Under the pieces are notes generated by a model. It was given only the letters and a program-made list of their open reading frames with translations, was not told the origin of the DNA and did no database searches. Below, one piece after another: positions 1-9,547 of a DNA stretch of 46,929 nucleotides; the first letter of the stretch is position 1; every line of letters starts with the position of its first letter. Position numbers and translations under genes: made by a program. Source of the stretch: Ignavibacteriales bacterium (GTDB taxonomy: Bacteria; Bacteroidota; Ignavibacteria; Ignavibacteriales; Ignavibacteriaceae); NCBI GenBank assembly GCA_014727845.1, contig WJMR01000221.1, forward strand, positions 1 through 46,929, written 5' to 3'.

Positions 1-1
1 C

Positions 2-997
2 ATCGCGCAGGTCGCGGGCTACGCGTTTGCCAAGCCGCGCAAAGCCCCCGCGCCGGGAACGTATCATTACGGCGTTACCGCGCTCGATCGGAGCGGCAAC
101 GAGAGCGGGATGAGCGCCGAGATTGAAATGGCGCCGCCCGTCGTACCCGCGCTCGCCTTCCCCGCCGATCTCGCCGACGACGCGACCGACGACTTAATCT
201 TCGTGTGGAACTACGCGCCGGGCGCCTCGGAGTACGACCTCGTCGTTTCCGAAGACACCGCCTTCGACGCGACCCTCTATTCGGCAAATCGACTCGAGGA
301 CACCGCCTACGCCTCGCCGAAACTCGACGGCGAGACGACCTACTATTGGCGCGCCCGTTCGCGCAACGCCTCGGGCGAAAGCGCCTATTCGCCGACGCGC
401 TCATTTACGACGGCGTTCCCCGCCGCGCCCGAGTTGATCTCGCCCGCGCACGCCTCCATGGATGTCTCGCCCGATACGACGCTCGTTTGGGCGTCGAACC
501 CGATAGCCGAGACGTACCGATTGCGGATCGCCTCTTCCATCGCTTTCGGCGACGAGCAAATACTTCTTGATACGACCGGGCTATCCGATACGACGTACGC
601 CCTCGTAGATCTCGATCCCGGCGAAGTGTACTTCTGGCGCGTCGCCGCCTCGAACGCCTACGGCGAGAGCCAATGGTCGGACGGGAACGGGTTCAAGGTC
701 GTGAAGGTCGTCGAATCCGCCGACGGTTTACCGACCGACTACGCGCTCGATCAGAACTATCCTAACCCGTTCAACCCGACGACGACCATCCGTTTCGCCT
801 TGCCGGAAGCGGGTCTCGCGCGATTAACCGTGTACGATCTGCTCGGTCGCGAGGTGGAGGTGTTGGCGAACGAGCGACTCCGCGCGGGCGTGCACGAGTA
901 CCGCTTCGAGGCATCTCGCCTCGCGTCGGGACCGTATTTCTACGTTCTTTCCGTCAACGGCAAGCGTTTCGCCGACAAGATGCTTTTGGTAAAATAA
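2..997 (+). CDS. Secreted protein, 5' truncated by window edge; Fn3-like repeats and C-terminal T9SS type A sorting domain
   Basis: Frame is open back to base 2 (…GTYHYGVTALDRSGNESGMSAEIEM…); repeats with ETTYYWRARSRNASGESAYS; ends QNYPNPFNPTTTIRFALP…GLARLTVYDLLGREV…KMLLVK. Same architecture as the C-terminal half of the next gene. Confidence 0.85.
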   Translation: MAQVAGYAFAKPRKAPAPGTYHYGVTALDRSGNESGMSAEIEMAPPVVPALAFPADLADDATDDLIFVWNYAPGASEYDLVVSEDTAFDATLYSANRLEDTAYASPKLDGETTYYWRARSRNASGESAYSPTRSFTTAFPAAPELISPAHASMDVSPDTTLVWASNPIAETYRLRIASSIAFGDEQILLDTTGLSDTTYALVDLDPGEVYFWRVAASNAYGESQWSDGNGFKVVKVVESADGLPTDYALDQNYPNPFNPTTTIRFALPEAGLARLTVYDLLGREVEVLANERLRAGVHEYRFEASRLASGPYFYVLSVNGKRFADKMLLVK

Positions 998-1046
998 CTT
1001 TTAATCACGGCGCCGCCTCGTCCGACTCGCGGGGCGGCGCGTCACA

Positions 1047-3434
1047 TTGGGAGACGTTATGGGTAATCGCGTCATCGTTCTTTGCGCCCTCTTCACGCTC
1101 GCGGCGAATCTCGTCGCGCAAACCGACCATCCGAAAAGAGAGTTCCGCGGCGTGTGGGTGGCCACCGTCGTAAATCTCGATTGGCCCGACACGCGGTTCG
1201 AATCGACCGCCGAGCAGAAAGCCGATCTCGTTTCCCTCTTCGACCGACTTAAGGGGGAAAACATAAACGCGATTGTTTTTCAAGTTCGCGCCGAGTGCGA
1301 CGCCTACTACGACTCGCCGTACGAGCCGTGGAGCTATTGGCTTACGGGCGCGTCGGGAACCGCCCCCTCGCCGTATTACGACCCGCTCGCCTTCGCCGTC
1401 GAAGAGGCGCACAAGCGGGGGATGGAGTTGCACGCGTGGTTCAACCCGTATCGCGCCGAAGTGAGCGCGGGGAGCCACACGCTCGCCTCCTCCCATCCAA
1501 TCCACGAAAACCCCGAGTGGGTGTTGCAGTTCGGCGATCTGAAAGTTCTTAACCCGGGCATACCCGAAGTGCGCGACTATGTGGCGACGATCGTCGCGGA
1601 CGTTGTCAAGCGCTACGACGTGGACGGCGTTCACTTCGACGACTACTTTTATCCGAGCGCGATTAACGATCAGAACTCGATCGACGACGACGAGTTTAAC
1701 GCCGACCCCCGCGGCATCGCGAGCAAAGCCGACTGGCGCCGCGACAACGTCAACCTTTTGATGAAGCAAGTGCGCGACAGCGTGAAAGCGTATAAGCCGT
1801 ACGTCAAGTTCGGCGTCTCGCCTCCGGGCATCTATAAGAACGGCGTTCCCTCGGGCATCATCGGCAGGAGCAACTACGACGTGATCTACTGCGACCCGAT
1901 CGCGTGGTTGCGCGACGGCTCGATCGACTATCTGAATCCGCAGATGTACTGGGAGATCGGCGGGGGGCAGGACTACTACGCGCTCTCGCGGTTTTGGGCG
2001 GATAGCGCCGACCACTACGGCCGACACCTCTACGCCGGGCACGGTTCGTATCGGATCGTCTCAAGCGATTGGTCGCCGAGCGAGTTGCCGATGCAGCTCG
2101 ACGAGAACCGTCGGAACGACAAGGTGCAAGGGAGCGTGTTCTTCCGCGCGTTCGTCGGATTCCTCGACAACCAGAAGGGAATGCTCGACTCGCTGCGGAA
2201 CCGACATTATCATTATCCCGCGCTGATCGAGCCGATGGACTGGATCGAGACCGATCCACCGAACGCCGTCGCGAACCTCCGCTTCGATCGCGACGCCGGC
2301 GCCCCCGTCGCCTCGATGAGATGGGACGCGCCGACGCCCGCCTCCGACGGGGACACGGCGTTCTACTACGCAATTTACCAATTCGACGACGTTCCCGCGC
2401 TGCCCGGCGATCTCGACGACGCGACGAACCTTTTCGACTATACGGGCGAGGAAACGCTGTCGGTCGGTCCCTCGACGGCGAACGCGACCGAGCGATTCGT
2501 CGCGACGGCGCTCGATCGGAACCACAACGAGAGCGTCCCCTCGAACATTTTGACGATCGAACCGCCCGCGGCGCCCGAGCTTGTTTCGCCCGCGAACGGC
2601 GCGACCGACGCCGCCGACGATCTCGCGCTCGAGTGGCGCTACGCCGACGGCGCCTCCGAGTATTTCGCGCAAGCCGGCGCCGCGCCCGGCTTCGCCAACG
2701 AGCTGATCGCCTACGCCGACGGCTATCGAGACACGACCTTATCGATCGAAAATCTCCAAGGTGAAACGACCTACTACTGGCGCGTGAAATCGAAGAACCC
2801 CGCCGGCGAGAGCGATTGGACGACGACCCGATCCTTCACGACGGCGTTTCCCGCGAGCCCCGAACTACTCTCGCCGATTCATGCCTCGATCGACCTCCCC
2901 GCAAATTCGGTCGAGCTGGTGTGGAGCGACAACCCGATCGCGGAAAGCTACGACGTGCAGATCGCCGCGACGATGGGCTTCACCGACGCGACCATTCTCG
3001 ACACGATCGAAGGAATAGAGGACACGACGACGACGCTGACCAACCTCGATTACAACAAAGTGTATTTCTGGCGAGTGGCGGCGACGAACTCGTACGGAAC
3101 GAGTCGATATACGACGCCGTTCGGCTTCCGCACCGTGTCCGCGTCGGACGTGGACGAGCGGGGGATCCCGACCGATTTCGCGCTACGGCAGAACTATCCT
3201 AATCCCTTCAACCCCGTCACCTCGATCGAGTTCGCGTTGCCGCGCGCGTCTCGGGTAACCTTGCGGGTCTATTCGATTCTCGGCGAGTTGGTCGCCGCGC
3301 CGGTCGATCGGCGGATGACGCCCGGCGTTCATGTCGTCGCGTTCGACGCTTCGTCGCTCGCCTCGGGCGTGTACGTGTACGAGCTCCGCGCCGACGATTT
3401 TCGATTGGCGAAGAAAATGACCGTGTTGAAGTGA
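1047..3434 (+). CDS. Family 10 glycosyl hydrolase-like (GHL10/DUF187-type) secreted protein with Fn3-like repeats and T9SS sorting domain
   Basis: Signal peptide; KREFRGVWVATVVNLDWP, NAIVFQVRAECDAYY, ELHAWFNPYRAE motifs; C-term QNYPNPFNPVTSIEFALP…KKMTVLK. Confidence 0.88.
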   Translation: MGDVMGNRVIVLCALFTLAANLVAQTDHPKREFRGVWVATVVNLDWPDTRFESTAEQKADLVSLFDRLKGENINAIVFQVRAECDAYYDSPYEPWSYWLTGASGTAPSPYYDPLAFAVEEAHKRGMELHAWFNPYRAEVSAGSHTLASSHPIHENPEWVLQFGDLKVLNPGIPEVRDYVATIVADVVKRYDVDGVHFDDYFYPSAINDQNSIDDDEFNADPRGIASKADWRRDNVNLLMKQVRDSVKAYKPYVKFGVSPPGIYKNGVPSGIIGRSNYDVIYCDPIAWLRDGSIDYLNPQMYWEIGGGQDYYALSRFWADSADHYGRHLYAGHGSYRIVSSDWSPSELPMQLDENRRNDKVQGSVFFRAFVGFLDNQKGMLDSLRNRHYHYPALIEPMDWIETDPPNAVANLRFDRDAGAPVASMRWDAPTPASDGDTAFYYAIYQFDDVPALPGDLDDATNLFDYTGEETLSVGPSTANATERFVATALDRNHNESVPSNILTIEPPAAPELVSPANGATDAADDLALEWRYADGASEYFAQAGAAPGFANELIAYADGYRDTTLSIENLQGETTYYWRVKSKNPAGESDWTTTRSFTTAFPASPELLSPIHASIDLPANSVELVWSDNPIAESYDVQIAATMGFTDATILDTIEGIEDTTTTLTNLDYNKVYFWRVAATNSYGTSRYTTPFGFRTVSASDVDERGIPTDFALRQNYPNPFNPVTSIEFALPRASRVTLRVYSILGELVAAPVDRRMTPGVHVVAFDASSLASGVYVYELRADDFRLAKKMTVLK

Positions 3435-3443
3435 CGCCTTTCC

Positions 3444-3467
3444 GGGGGGCGTCTCGCGGCGTCCCCC
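3444..3467 (+). terminator. GC-rich stem-loop after the GHL10-like gene (possible terminator, no clear T-tract)
   Basis: GGGGGGCGTC-TCGC-GGCGTCCCCC, ~10 bp stem including two G-T wobbles, 10 nt after the stop codon. Confidence 0.4.
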
Positions 3468-3476
3468 GATTAACCC

Positions 3477-3911
3477 CTAAACGAGCGCGTCGCTTGTCGC
3501 GCCCTTCTCGCGCAATTATCCCGCGAGTCCCGAGCTCAGCTTATGACCGTTGTCGTAGAAACCGCTGTGTCTGTCGATTTTCGGATCGACGCCTTTTCGG
3601 AAAAACGCCTCGACTTTACTTGTGTCGAGGTCGTGGTGTAGTTCCGCGCCCTTCGACTCTTGGACGCAATGGTCGGGTCATAGGATTTATTCAGTCACGT
3701 CGAGTTCGACGACATCCATCGGTTTCTTACCCTTGTGATACGAGGCGAAGCCGACGTGTTCGGGCGGATGCCAGTCTTGCGTGCATACGATAAGATCGAA
3801 CCGGCTTTGGATTCGGCTTACTACGGACACGATCGCGTCGCCGTCTTCGACTTCCGGCGAGCCGCCCGGCATGAAATCGTTTTGCGCGTCTATTACGATT
3901 AGCGTTTTCAT
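3477..3911 (-). pseudogene. pncA: Decaying nicotinamidase (pncA) with three in-frame nonsense codons and a missing C-terminus
   Basis: Continuous minus frame: MKTLIVIDAQNDFMPGG…VCTQDWHPPEHVGFASYHKGKKPMDVVELDVTE*IL*PDHCVQESKGAELHHDLDTSKVEAFFRKGVDPKIDRHSGFYDNGHKLSSGLAG*LREKGATSDALV*. Confidence 0.88.
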
Positions 3912-5326
3912 GATTCCTTGCGATTATAATGTTCGATGAGTTTGTCTCGTTCTTCATAAAGGCCGTCGCTTAAGCCCACCTTATAAATATGCGGATTGTC
4001 GAACCGCCGATACTCGTCGGGAAGTTTCGCGAGACGCTCCGCGCGGAAGTCCGAAATCTCTTTCACCGTCCGGCGTTCGACGACGCGTTCGCCGTTCGTC
4101 ATCGCCGCGCGGAGCTGGGGTTCTCGTTTATACTTCGCCACGTTCATCCGCTTCCGTCTGTCGAACGGGTGTCGCATCGTCGAGAACGATTTCTCGTCCT
4201 CGAGCGCGACGAGATCCGCGCCGATCCAATCGCCGGATTCGTCGGAGAGTCGATAGACTTGTTTGCGATTGGGGAGCGTTATTTTTTCGGTCGTTTCGGA
4301 CAGCTTGAGGCGCGGATTGCCGCCCGAGCGGGCGAGTTTATAAACCCCGTCCAACGCCGCGTCCGGCGCGCCGACGGCGAGCTTCGTCCCGACGCCGAAT
4401 AGGTCGATCGGCGCGTTTTGTTCGAGCAAGCTTTTTATCACGTATTCGTCGAGTTGGTTGGAGACGGCGATGTTGACCTCCTCGAGCCCCGCTTCGTCGA
4501 GCGCCGCGCGACAACGTTTGGCGAGATAGGCGAGGTCCCCGCTGTCGAGCCGAACGCCCTTGAGTTTCTCGCCGCGTTCCGCCATTTCTTTCCCGACGAC
4601 GATCGCGTTCGGCAAGCCGCTTTCGAGCGTGTCGTACGTGTCGAGGAGGAGCGCGCAATCGTCGGCGCGCGCCTCGGCGAAGGCGCGAAAGGCGGCGAGC
4701 TCGTCGTCGAAGCTCTGCACGAACGAGTGCGCCATCGTTCCGGCGATCTCGACGCCGAAATCGCGTCCCGCGCGGACGTCGCTGGTCGAGTCGAAGCCGC
4801 CGATGATTGCGGCGCGACTCGCATGATAGCCGCCGGCGCTTTGCGCGCGCCGTAGTCCGAAATCCGAGAGCTTGCGTTCCCCCGCCGCCGCCCGCATCCG
4901 ACTCGCCTTGGTGGCGACGAGCGTTTGGAAATTAAGGAGATTCAGCGTCGCCGTTTCCACTATTTGCGCCTCGACGATGGTCGCCTCGATTTGCAGTATC
5001 GGACGCGTCGGAAACACGACGTCGCCCTCCGCCGAGGAGCGCATGTCGCCTCGAAAGCGAAAGTCGCGCAGGTAGTCGAGGAACTCGGTCGGAAAACCGA
5101 CCGTCTCGAGATACTCGAGGTCGGCGTCGTCGAATCGGAAATCCTCGAGAAGGTCGATTAGATTTTCCAATCCGGCGAACACCGCGTATCCTCCGCCGAA
5201 CGGAGGTTTCCGAAAGAAGTAGTCGAACACGGCGCGGTCCTCTCGCTTGCGGGATTTGAAGTAGGCGAGCGCCATCGCCAGTTGGTATTGATCGGTGTAG
5301 GTGGCGGTATAATCTATTAGACCCAT
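3908..5326 (-). CDS. pncB: Nicotinate phosphoribosyltransferase
   Basis: MGLIDYTATYTDQYQLAMALAYF…, GTMAHSFVQSF, KGVRLDSGDLAYLAK; start set at the internal Met of the 494-aa ORF. Confidence 0.92.
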   Translation of the reverse strand: MGLIDYTATYTDQYQLAMALAYFKSRKREDRAVFDYFFRKPPFGGGYAVFAGLENLIDLLEDFRFDDADLEYLETVGFPTEFLDYLRDFRFRGDMRSSAEGDVVFPTRPILQIEATIVEAQIVETATLNLLNFQTLVATKASRMRAAAGERKLSDFGLRRAQSAGGYHASRAAIIGGFDSTSDVRAGRDFGVEIAGTMAHSFVQSFDDELAAFRAFAEARADDCALLLDTYDTLESGLPNAIVVGKEMAERGEKLKGVRLDSGDLAYLAKRCRAALDEAGLEEVNIAVSNQLDEYVIKSLLEQNAPIDLFGVGTKLAVGAPDAALDGVYKLARSGGNPRLKLSETTEKITLPNRKQVYRLSDESGDWIGADLVALEDEKSFSTMRHPFDRRKRMNVAKYKREPQLRAAMTNGERVVERRTVKEISDFRAERLAKLPDEYRRFDNPHIYKVGLSDGLYEERDKLIEHYNRKES

Positions 5327-5507
5327 AATCGGTTCCGTGTTGTTGGGTGTCGAGTTAGGAAAGAATATAAGCGCTTGAAGTTGGGACGCCAATCGGATCG
5401 AAGGCGCGGGAGGCGCTTTGACGGGCGAACGTCGTCGCGCCCGCGCCGCGTCGGGGCGAGAGCCGATTGCGAGGTTGATCTTAAATGAACGAAAAGCGAG
5501 AGGCGCG

Positions 5508-6149
5508 TTATCGGCGCAACGAGTAGGAGACGCCCGCCGATACGTTGAAAACGACGTTGCGGAAATCGTAGGCGACGGACTCGTCGTCGATGTCCGCGAA
5601 GGCGTAGGTGTAGCCGCCGACGACGAAGAACTCGACGCCCGATTGCGCCGCGGGGATAGATAAACCGCCGCCGAGCGTGAGGCCCCAATCGGCGCTCGTC
5701 AAGTGTTTGATTGAGGATTCGCTCTCCGAGCCGTCGGCGTACTCGTCGTTCCTTACCCCGTCAACGAGCAATCCGAGCGTCGGACCCGCGAACGCCAACG
5801 CGAAGAGCTTCTCCTCGACGACGGGGAGCTTGGCGCGCGCCGTCAGCGCCACCTCGAAGTATTCGAGCGTCCACTCGGATTTGTCGAGGACGCCGAAGCT
5901 CGCGCTTCCCGAGTTAGGCCTCAGGAGCGCGCCCTTCTGTGTGTATGACCCTTCGAGTACCGCGCCATAGATCGGCGTCGGTTCGTAGACGAGGAAGCCG
6001 CCCGCGTTGACGCCAAACTGATCCGACACGATGTATTCGCCCGATCCGGAAGTGAATCCGGCGGAATTCAACCCCGCCTTGCCGCCGACGGTGATTTGCG
6101 CCGACGCGAGCGTCGCGCCGAACAATACGAGCGTCACAATTTTCTTCAT
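5508..6149 (-). CDS. Outer-membrane beta-barrel protein (PorT/OmpA-barrel-like)
   Basis: Signal peptide MKKIVTLVLFGATLASAQ, alternating hydrophobic beta-strand pattern, C-term …VVFNVSAGVSYSLRR. Confidence 0.7.
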   Translation of the reverse strand: MKKIVTLVLFGATLASAQITVGGKAGLNSAGFTSGSGEYIVSDQFGVNAGGFLVYEPTPIYGAVLEGSYTQKGALLRPNSGSASFGVLDKSEWTLEYFEVALTARAKLPVVEEKLFALAFAGPTLGLLVDGVRNDEYADGSESESSIKHLTSADWGLTLGGGLSIPAAQSGVEFFVVGGYTYAFADIDDESVAYDFRNVVFNVSAGVSYSLRR

Positions 6150-6282
6150 CGATGATCTCCGTGTTTCTTAAGCGACGAAATGTACGCATTCGGTGAAACT
6201 AACTCACGCGGATATCTGTTGTTTAAATTATACGCGAGAATCCGTACCTTGCTTATTACGCAATAAAAACGACGAAAAACCA

Positions 6283-6831
6283 ATGGCGACGCTACCCGTT
6301 AACTTATACGGCGACGAAATACTCCGACGAAAAGCCAAACACGTTGAATCGCTCGACGAGAAGACGCGAAAGTTCATCGACGATATGTTCGAGACGATGC
6401 GCGCAAGCGAGGGGGTCGGGCTGTCGGCGAATCAAGTCGGTTCGCGAGACGCGATATTTGTGATCGACGTATCTCCGCTCGAGGGCTACGAGGACGAGAA
6501 ACCGACGGTGTTTATCAATCCGAAAATTGTCGAACGCTCCGACGAGACCGATTACTATGAAGAGGGATGTCTCTCTCTACCCGGCTTGCGCGCCGAGGTC
6601 GAGCGTCCGACGCGGATCACGATCGAGTACCTCGACGAGGAATTCCAACCGAGAAAACTCACCCGCGACGATTTCGTGGCTCGCGTCGTCCAACACGAAT
6701 ACGACCATCTGCGCGGCGTCTTCTTCACCGATCTTTTAGAGGACGAGTCGCGGCGGCGGCTGAAGAAATCCCTCAACGCGATCAAGCGCCGGAAAGTTGA
6801 CGTCCACTACGAGGTGACCGAGCCGGCGTAG
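6283..6831 (+). CDS. def: Peptide deformylase
   Basis: GVGLSANQVG, EEGCLSLPG, VQHEYDHLRGVFF motifs; ATG at 6283. Confidence 0.95.
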   Translation: MATLPVNLYGDEILRRKAKHVESLDEKTRKFIDDMFETMRASEGVGLSANQVGSRDAIFVIDVSPLEGYEDEKPTVFINPKIVERSDETDYYEEGCLSLPGLRAEVERPTRITIEYLDEEFQPRKLTRDDFVARVVQHEYDHLRGVFFTDLLEDESRRRLKKSLNAIKRRKVDVHYEVTEPA

Positions 6832-6864
6832 CTTGACGGAGCGGCTCGGCGATAGAGAAAGTAT

Positions 6865-7770
6865 ATGGATATTGTTTTTTTCGGAACGCCCGAGTTCGCG
6901 TTGCCCGCGCTCGAAACGTTAATCGAAAGTCGGCACGTCGTCAAGGCGGTCGTCACCGCGCCGGATAAGCCGACGGGGCGAGGCAGGAAGACGCGGGCGT
7001 CCGCCGTCAAGCGATTCGCCGAAGAGCGAGGGATCCCCGTTCTCCAACCCGAACGACTCAAAGACGAGACATTCCTCGACGAGTTACGCGCTTTTCACGC
7101 GGATATGTTCGTCGTCGTGGCGTTCCGCATCCTTCCGCCGGAAGTCTTCGCTATGCCGCCCTTCGGATCCATCAACTTGCACGGATCGCTTCTGCCGAAG
7201 TATCGCGGCGCCGCGCCGATGCAGTGGGCGCTCATCAACGGGGAGCGGGAGACGGGCGTAACGACGTTCGCGCTCGCGAAGAAGGTGGACACGGGCGCGA
7301 CGATTCTTCGGCGCGCCGTCTCGATCGACGAGGACGACGACTTGGGGACGCTTCACGACAAGCTCGCCGACGTCGGCGCGAAGGCGACGCTCGATACGGT
7401 CGATCTCGTCGAGCGTGGAGCGGCGACGCCTCTCGAACAGAACCACGAGCTCGCCACGCCCGCCCCGAAGATTACCGGCGAGCATTGCGTGATCGACTGG
7501 ACGAAACCCGCGCGGGACGTGCGAAATCTCGTGCGCGGCTTATCGCCCGCGCCCGGCGCGCGTTTCGAGAGATCGGGGACGTCGTATAAAGTGTATCGAG
7601 CCGCCGTCGAGGATCGCGACGATCTTGCGCCCGGCGAAGTCGAGGAGACAAAGCGCTCTCTGACGATCGGTTGCGGCGAGAAGGCGCTCGCGGTCGAGGA
7701 GATCCAACCCGAGGGAAGAAAGCGGATGACCGCCGAGGAGTTCGTGCGGGGGTATTCTCTTAACGAATAA
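6865..7770 (+). CDS. fmt: Methionyl-tRNA formyltransferase
   Basis: MDIVFFGTPEFALPAL, INLHGSLLPKYRGAAPMQWALINGE. Confidence 0.95.
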   Translation: MDIVFFGTPEFALPALETLIESRHVVKAVVTAPDKPTGRGRKTRASAVKRFAEERGIPVLQPERLKDETFLDELRAFHADMFVVVAFRILPPEVFAMPPFGSINLHGSLLPKYRGAAPMQWALINGERETGVTTFALAKKVDTGATILRRAVSIDEDDDLGTLHDKLADVGAKATLDTVDLVERGAATPLEQNHELATPAPKITGEHCVIDWTKPARDVRNLVRGLSPAPGARFERSGTSYKVYRAAVEDRDDLAPGEVEETKRSLTIGCGEKALAVEEIQPEGRKRMTAEEFVRGYSLNE

Positions 7771-7783
7771 CCGAGAGACGACG

Positions 7784-8923
7784 ATGAAGTTTTCCACCAA
7801 AGCGTTGCACGTCGGGCAGGAGCCCGACCCTCACACGGGCGCGGTCGTTCCGCCGCCCTATCTGGTGAGTATCTACGAGAAGCCCTCCGCGTTGGAGATG
7901 AACGAGTACGAGTACAGTCGGTTGGATAATCCGACGCGAAGATCGTTGGAGGAGAACATCGCCGCGTTGGAAAACGCGAAGCGGGCGTTGTCGTTCGGAT
8001 CGGGTATGGCGGCGATAGCGGCGGTGGCGCAGTTGGCGAAGCCCGGCGAGCGAATCGTCGCGGCGCGGAACGTGTACGGCGGGGCCTATCGGTATTTTGA
8101 AACGGTCTCGAAACCCGCCGGCGTCGAGATCGAGTGGACGGACGTCAACGACGACGAGGCGCTCGAACGGGCGACGACCGACAACGCGAAAATGATCTTT
8201 TTCGAGACGCCGTCGAATCCTCTGCTCGAGATCACGGACGTCCGACGCGTCGTCGAGTTTGCGAAGTCGCGCGGCGTGTTGACCGTGTTGGACAACACCT
8301 TCGCGACGCCCTATCTGCAGAATCCGCTCGACCTCGGCGCGGACGTCGCGTTGCATAGCACGACGAAATATCTCAACGGGCATAGCGATTTACTGGGCGG
8401 CGCCGCGGCGACGAACGACGACGAGATCGCGAACGTTCTTTGGGCGCATCGCGCCTCGGCGGGTGCGATACCATCGGCGTTCGATTGTTGGCTCACGTTG
8501 CGCTCGATCAAGACGCTCTCGCTTCGGATGGAACGCCACGAGTCCAACGCGAGGAAAATCGCCGAGTTTATCGCCGACCAACCAAAGATCGAGAAAACGC
8601 TCTACCCCGGTTTGCCCGATCACCCTCGGAGGGAAATCGGGGAGCGGCAGTCGCGCGGTTACGGCGGGATGATCTCGTTCGAGTTGGCGAATAAAGACGC
8701 CGCCGTGCGGTTTCTCGACTCGCTCGAGCTGTTCGTCGTCGCGGAAAGCTTGGGCGGCGTGGAAAGCTTAATCGGATTGCCGTGGGAAATGTCGCACAAG
8801 ACGATGCCGCCGGAGTTCAAGGAGAAGGTCGGGATTACGGATCGACTCGTGCGGATGTCGGTCGGGATCGAGGACGTCGAAGATTTGCTCGCGGATATCG
8901 AGCGGGCGCTCGGCCGACTTTAA
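7784..8923 (+). CDS. PLP-dependent trans-sulfuration enzyme (cystathionine gamma-synthase/lyase family)
   Basis: YEYSRLDNPTRRSLEENIAALE, LTVLDNTFATPYLQNPLDLGADVALHSTTKYLNGHSDLLGG. Confidence 0.92.
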   Translation: MKFSTKALHVGQEPDPHTGAVVPPPYLVSIYEKPSALEMNEYEYSRLDNPTRRSLEENIAALENAKRALSFGSGMAAIAAVAQLAKPGERIVAARNVYGGAYRYFETVSKPAGVEIEWTDVNDDEALERATTDNAKMIFFETPSNPLLEITDVRRVVEFAKSRGVLTVLDNTFATPYLQNPLDLGADVALHSTTKYLNGHSDLLGGAAATNDDEIANVLWAHRASAGAIPSAFDCWLTLRSIKTLSLRMERHESNARKIAEFIADQPKIEKTLYPGLPDHPRREIGERQSRGYGGMISFELANKDAAVRFLDSLELFVVAESLGGVESLIGLPWEMSHKTMPPEFKEKVGITDRLVRMSVGIEDVEDLLADIERALGRL

Positions 8924-9510
8924 CGATACAGGCCGCGCTTCTCGATGTAGGCGCGAACGGAGTCGGTCGTCCAAAACGTAATCGGCAAGCCGCGTCGGAC
9001 GCGCTCGCGAACGGCGGTCGAGGATAGCTCGACGATAGGCGCGTCGAGGCGCACGGCGCGATCGACGTACGGATTCGCCTCGCGATCGAAGACGACGCCT
9101 CTCCTCGGAAGCGAGACGACCGTCGCCAACTCGAGAATCGTTTCCGGTTCCCGCCATTTGTGGAACTCCGCCAACTGATCGTCCCCGATAATCAGCTCAA
9201 TCTCGCCGTACTCGTTCGCCAATCGCCTCACCGTATCGACGGTGTAGGAGACGCCGCCCGCGCGAATCTCGATATCCGAACAATGCAAGCCGTCGTTCTC
9301 CTCGGCGGCGAGCTCGGTCATCGCGAGTCGGTCTTCGACGGAGGAGTGTCGTTCCTCGGTTTTGAAGGGAGAGACGGCGCTTGGAATGAGTAGGACTTCG
9401 TCGAGTTCGCGCGCCTCCCGCGCTAAGAGCGCGAGGAGGAGGTGCCCGATATGGGGCGGGTCAAACGTGCCGCCGTAGATTCCGACGCGACGGAGGGTTC
9501 GGGATTTCAT
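8920..9510 (-). CDS. nadD: Nicotinate-nucleotide adenylyltransferase
   Basis: GIYGGTFDPPHIGHLLLA; C-term LSSTAVRERVRRGLPITFWTTDSVRAYIEKRGLY. Confidence 0.93.
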   Translation of the reverse strand: MKSRTLRRVGIYGGTFDPPHIGHLLLALLAREARELDEVLLIPSAVSPFKTEERHSSVEDRLAMTELAAEENDGLHCSDIEIRAGGVSYTVDTVRRLANEYGEIELIIGDDQLAEFHKWREPETILELATVVSLPRRGVVFDREANPYVDRAVRLDAPIVELSSTAVRERVRRGLPITFWTTDSVRAYIEKRGLYR

Positions 9511-9547
9511 AACGCTTTAATATTAAAATATCGGAGACGAGACGCAA

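Noticed and set aside
1005-2042. 345-aa minus ORF antisense to the GHL10-like gene
   Set aside because: Mirror-frame artefact of high-GC codon usage; composition dominated by R/V/D, no recognisable motif, opposite a confidently coded gene.
3477-3911. Possibility that the pncA stops reflect stop-codon recoding
   Set aside because: Both TAA and TGA interrupt the frame and the catalytic C-terminus is missing; other genes in the window use TAA/TGA as normal terminators.
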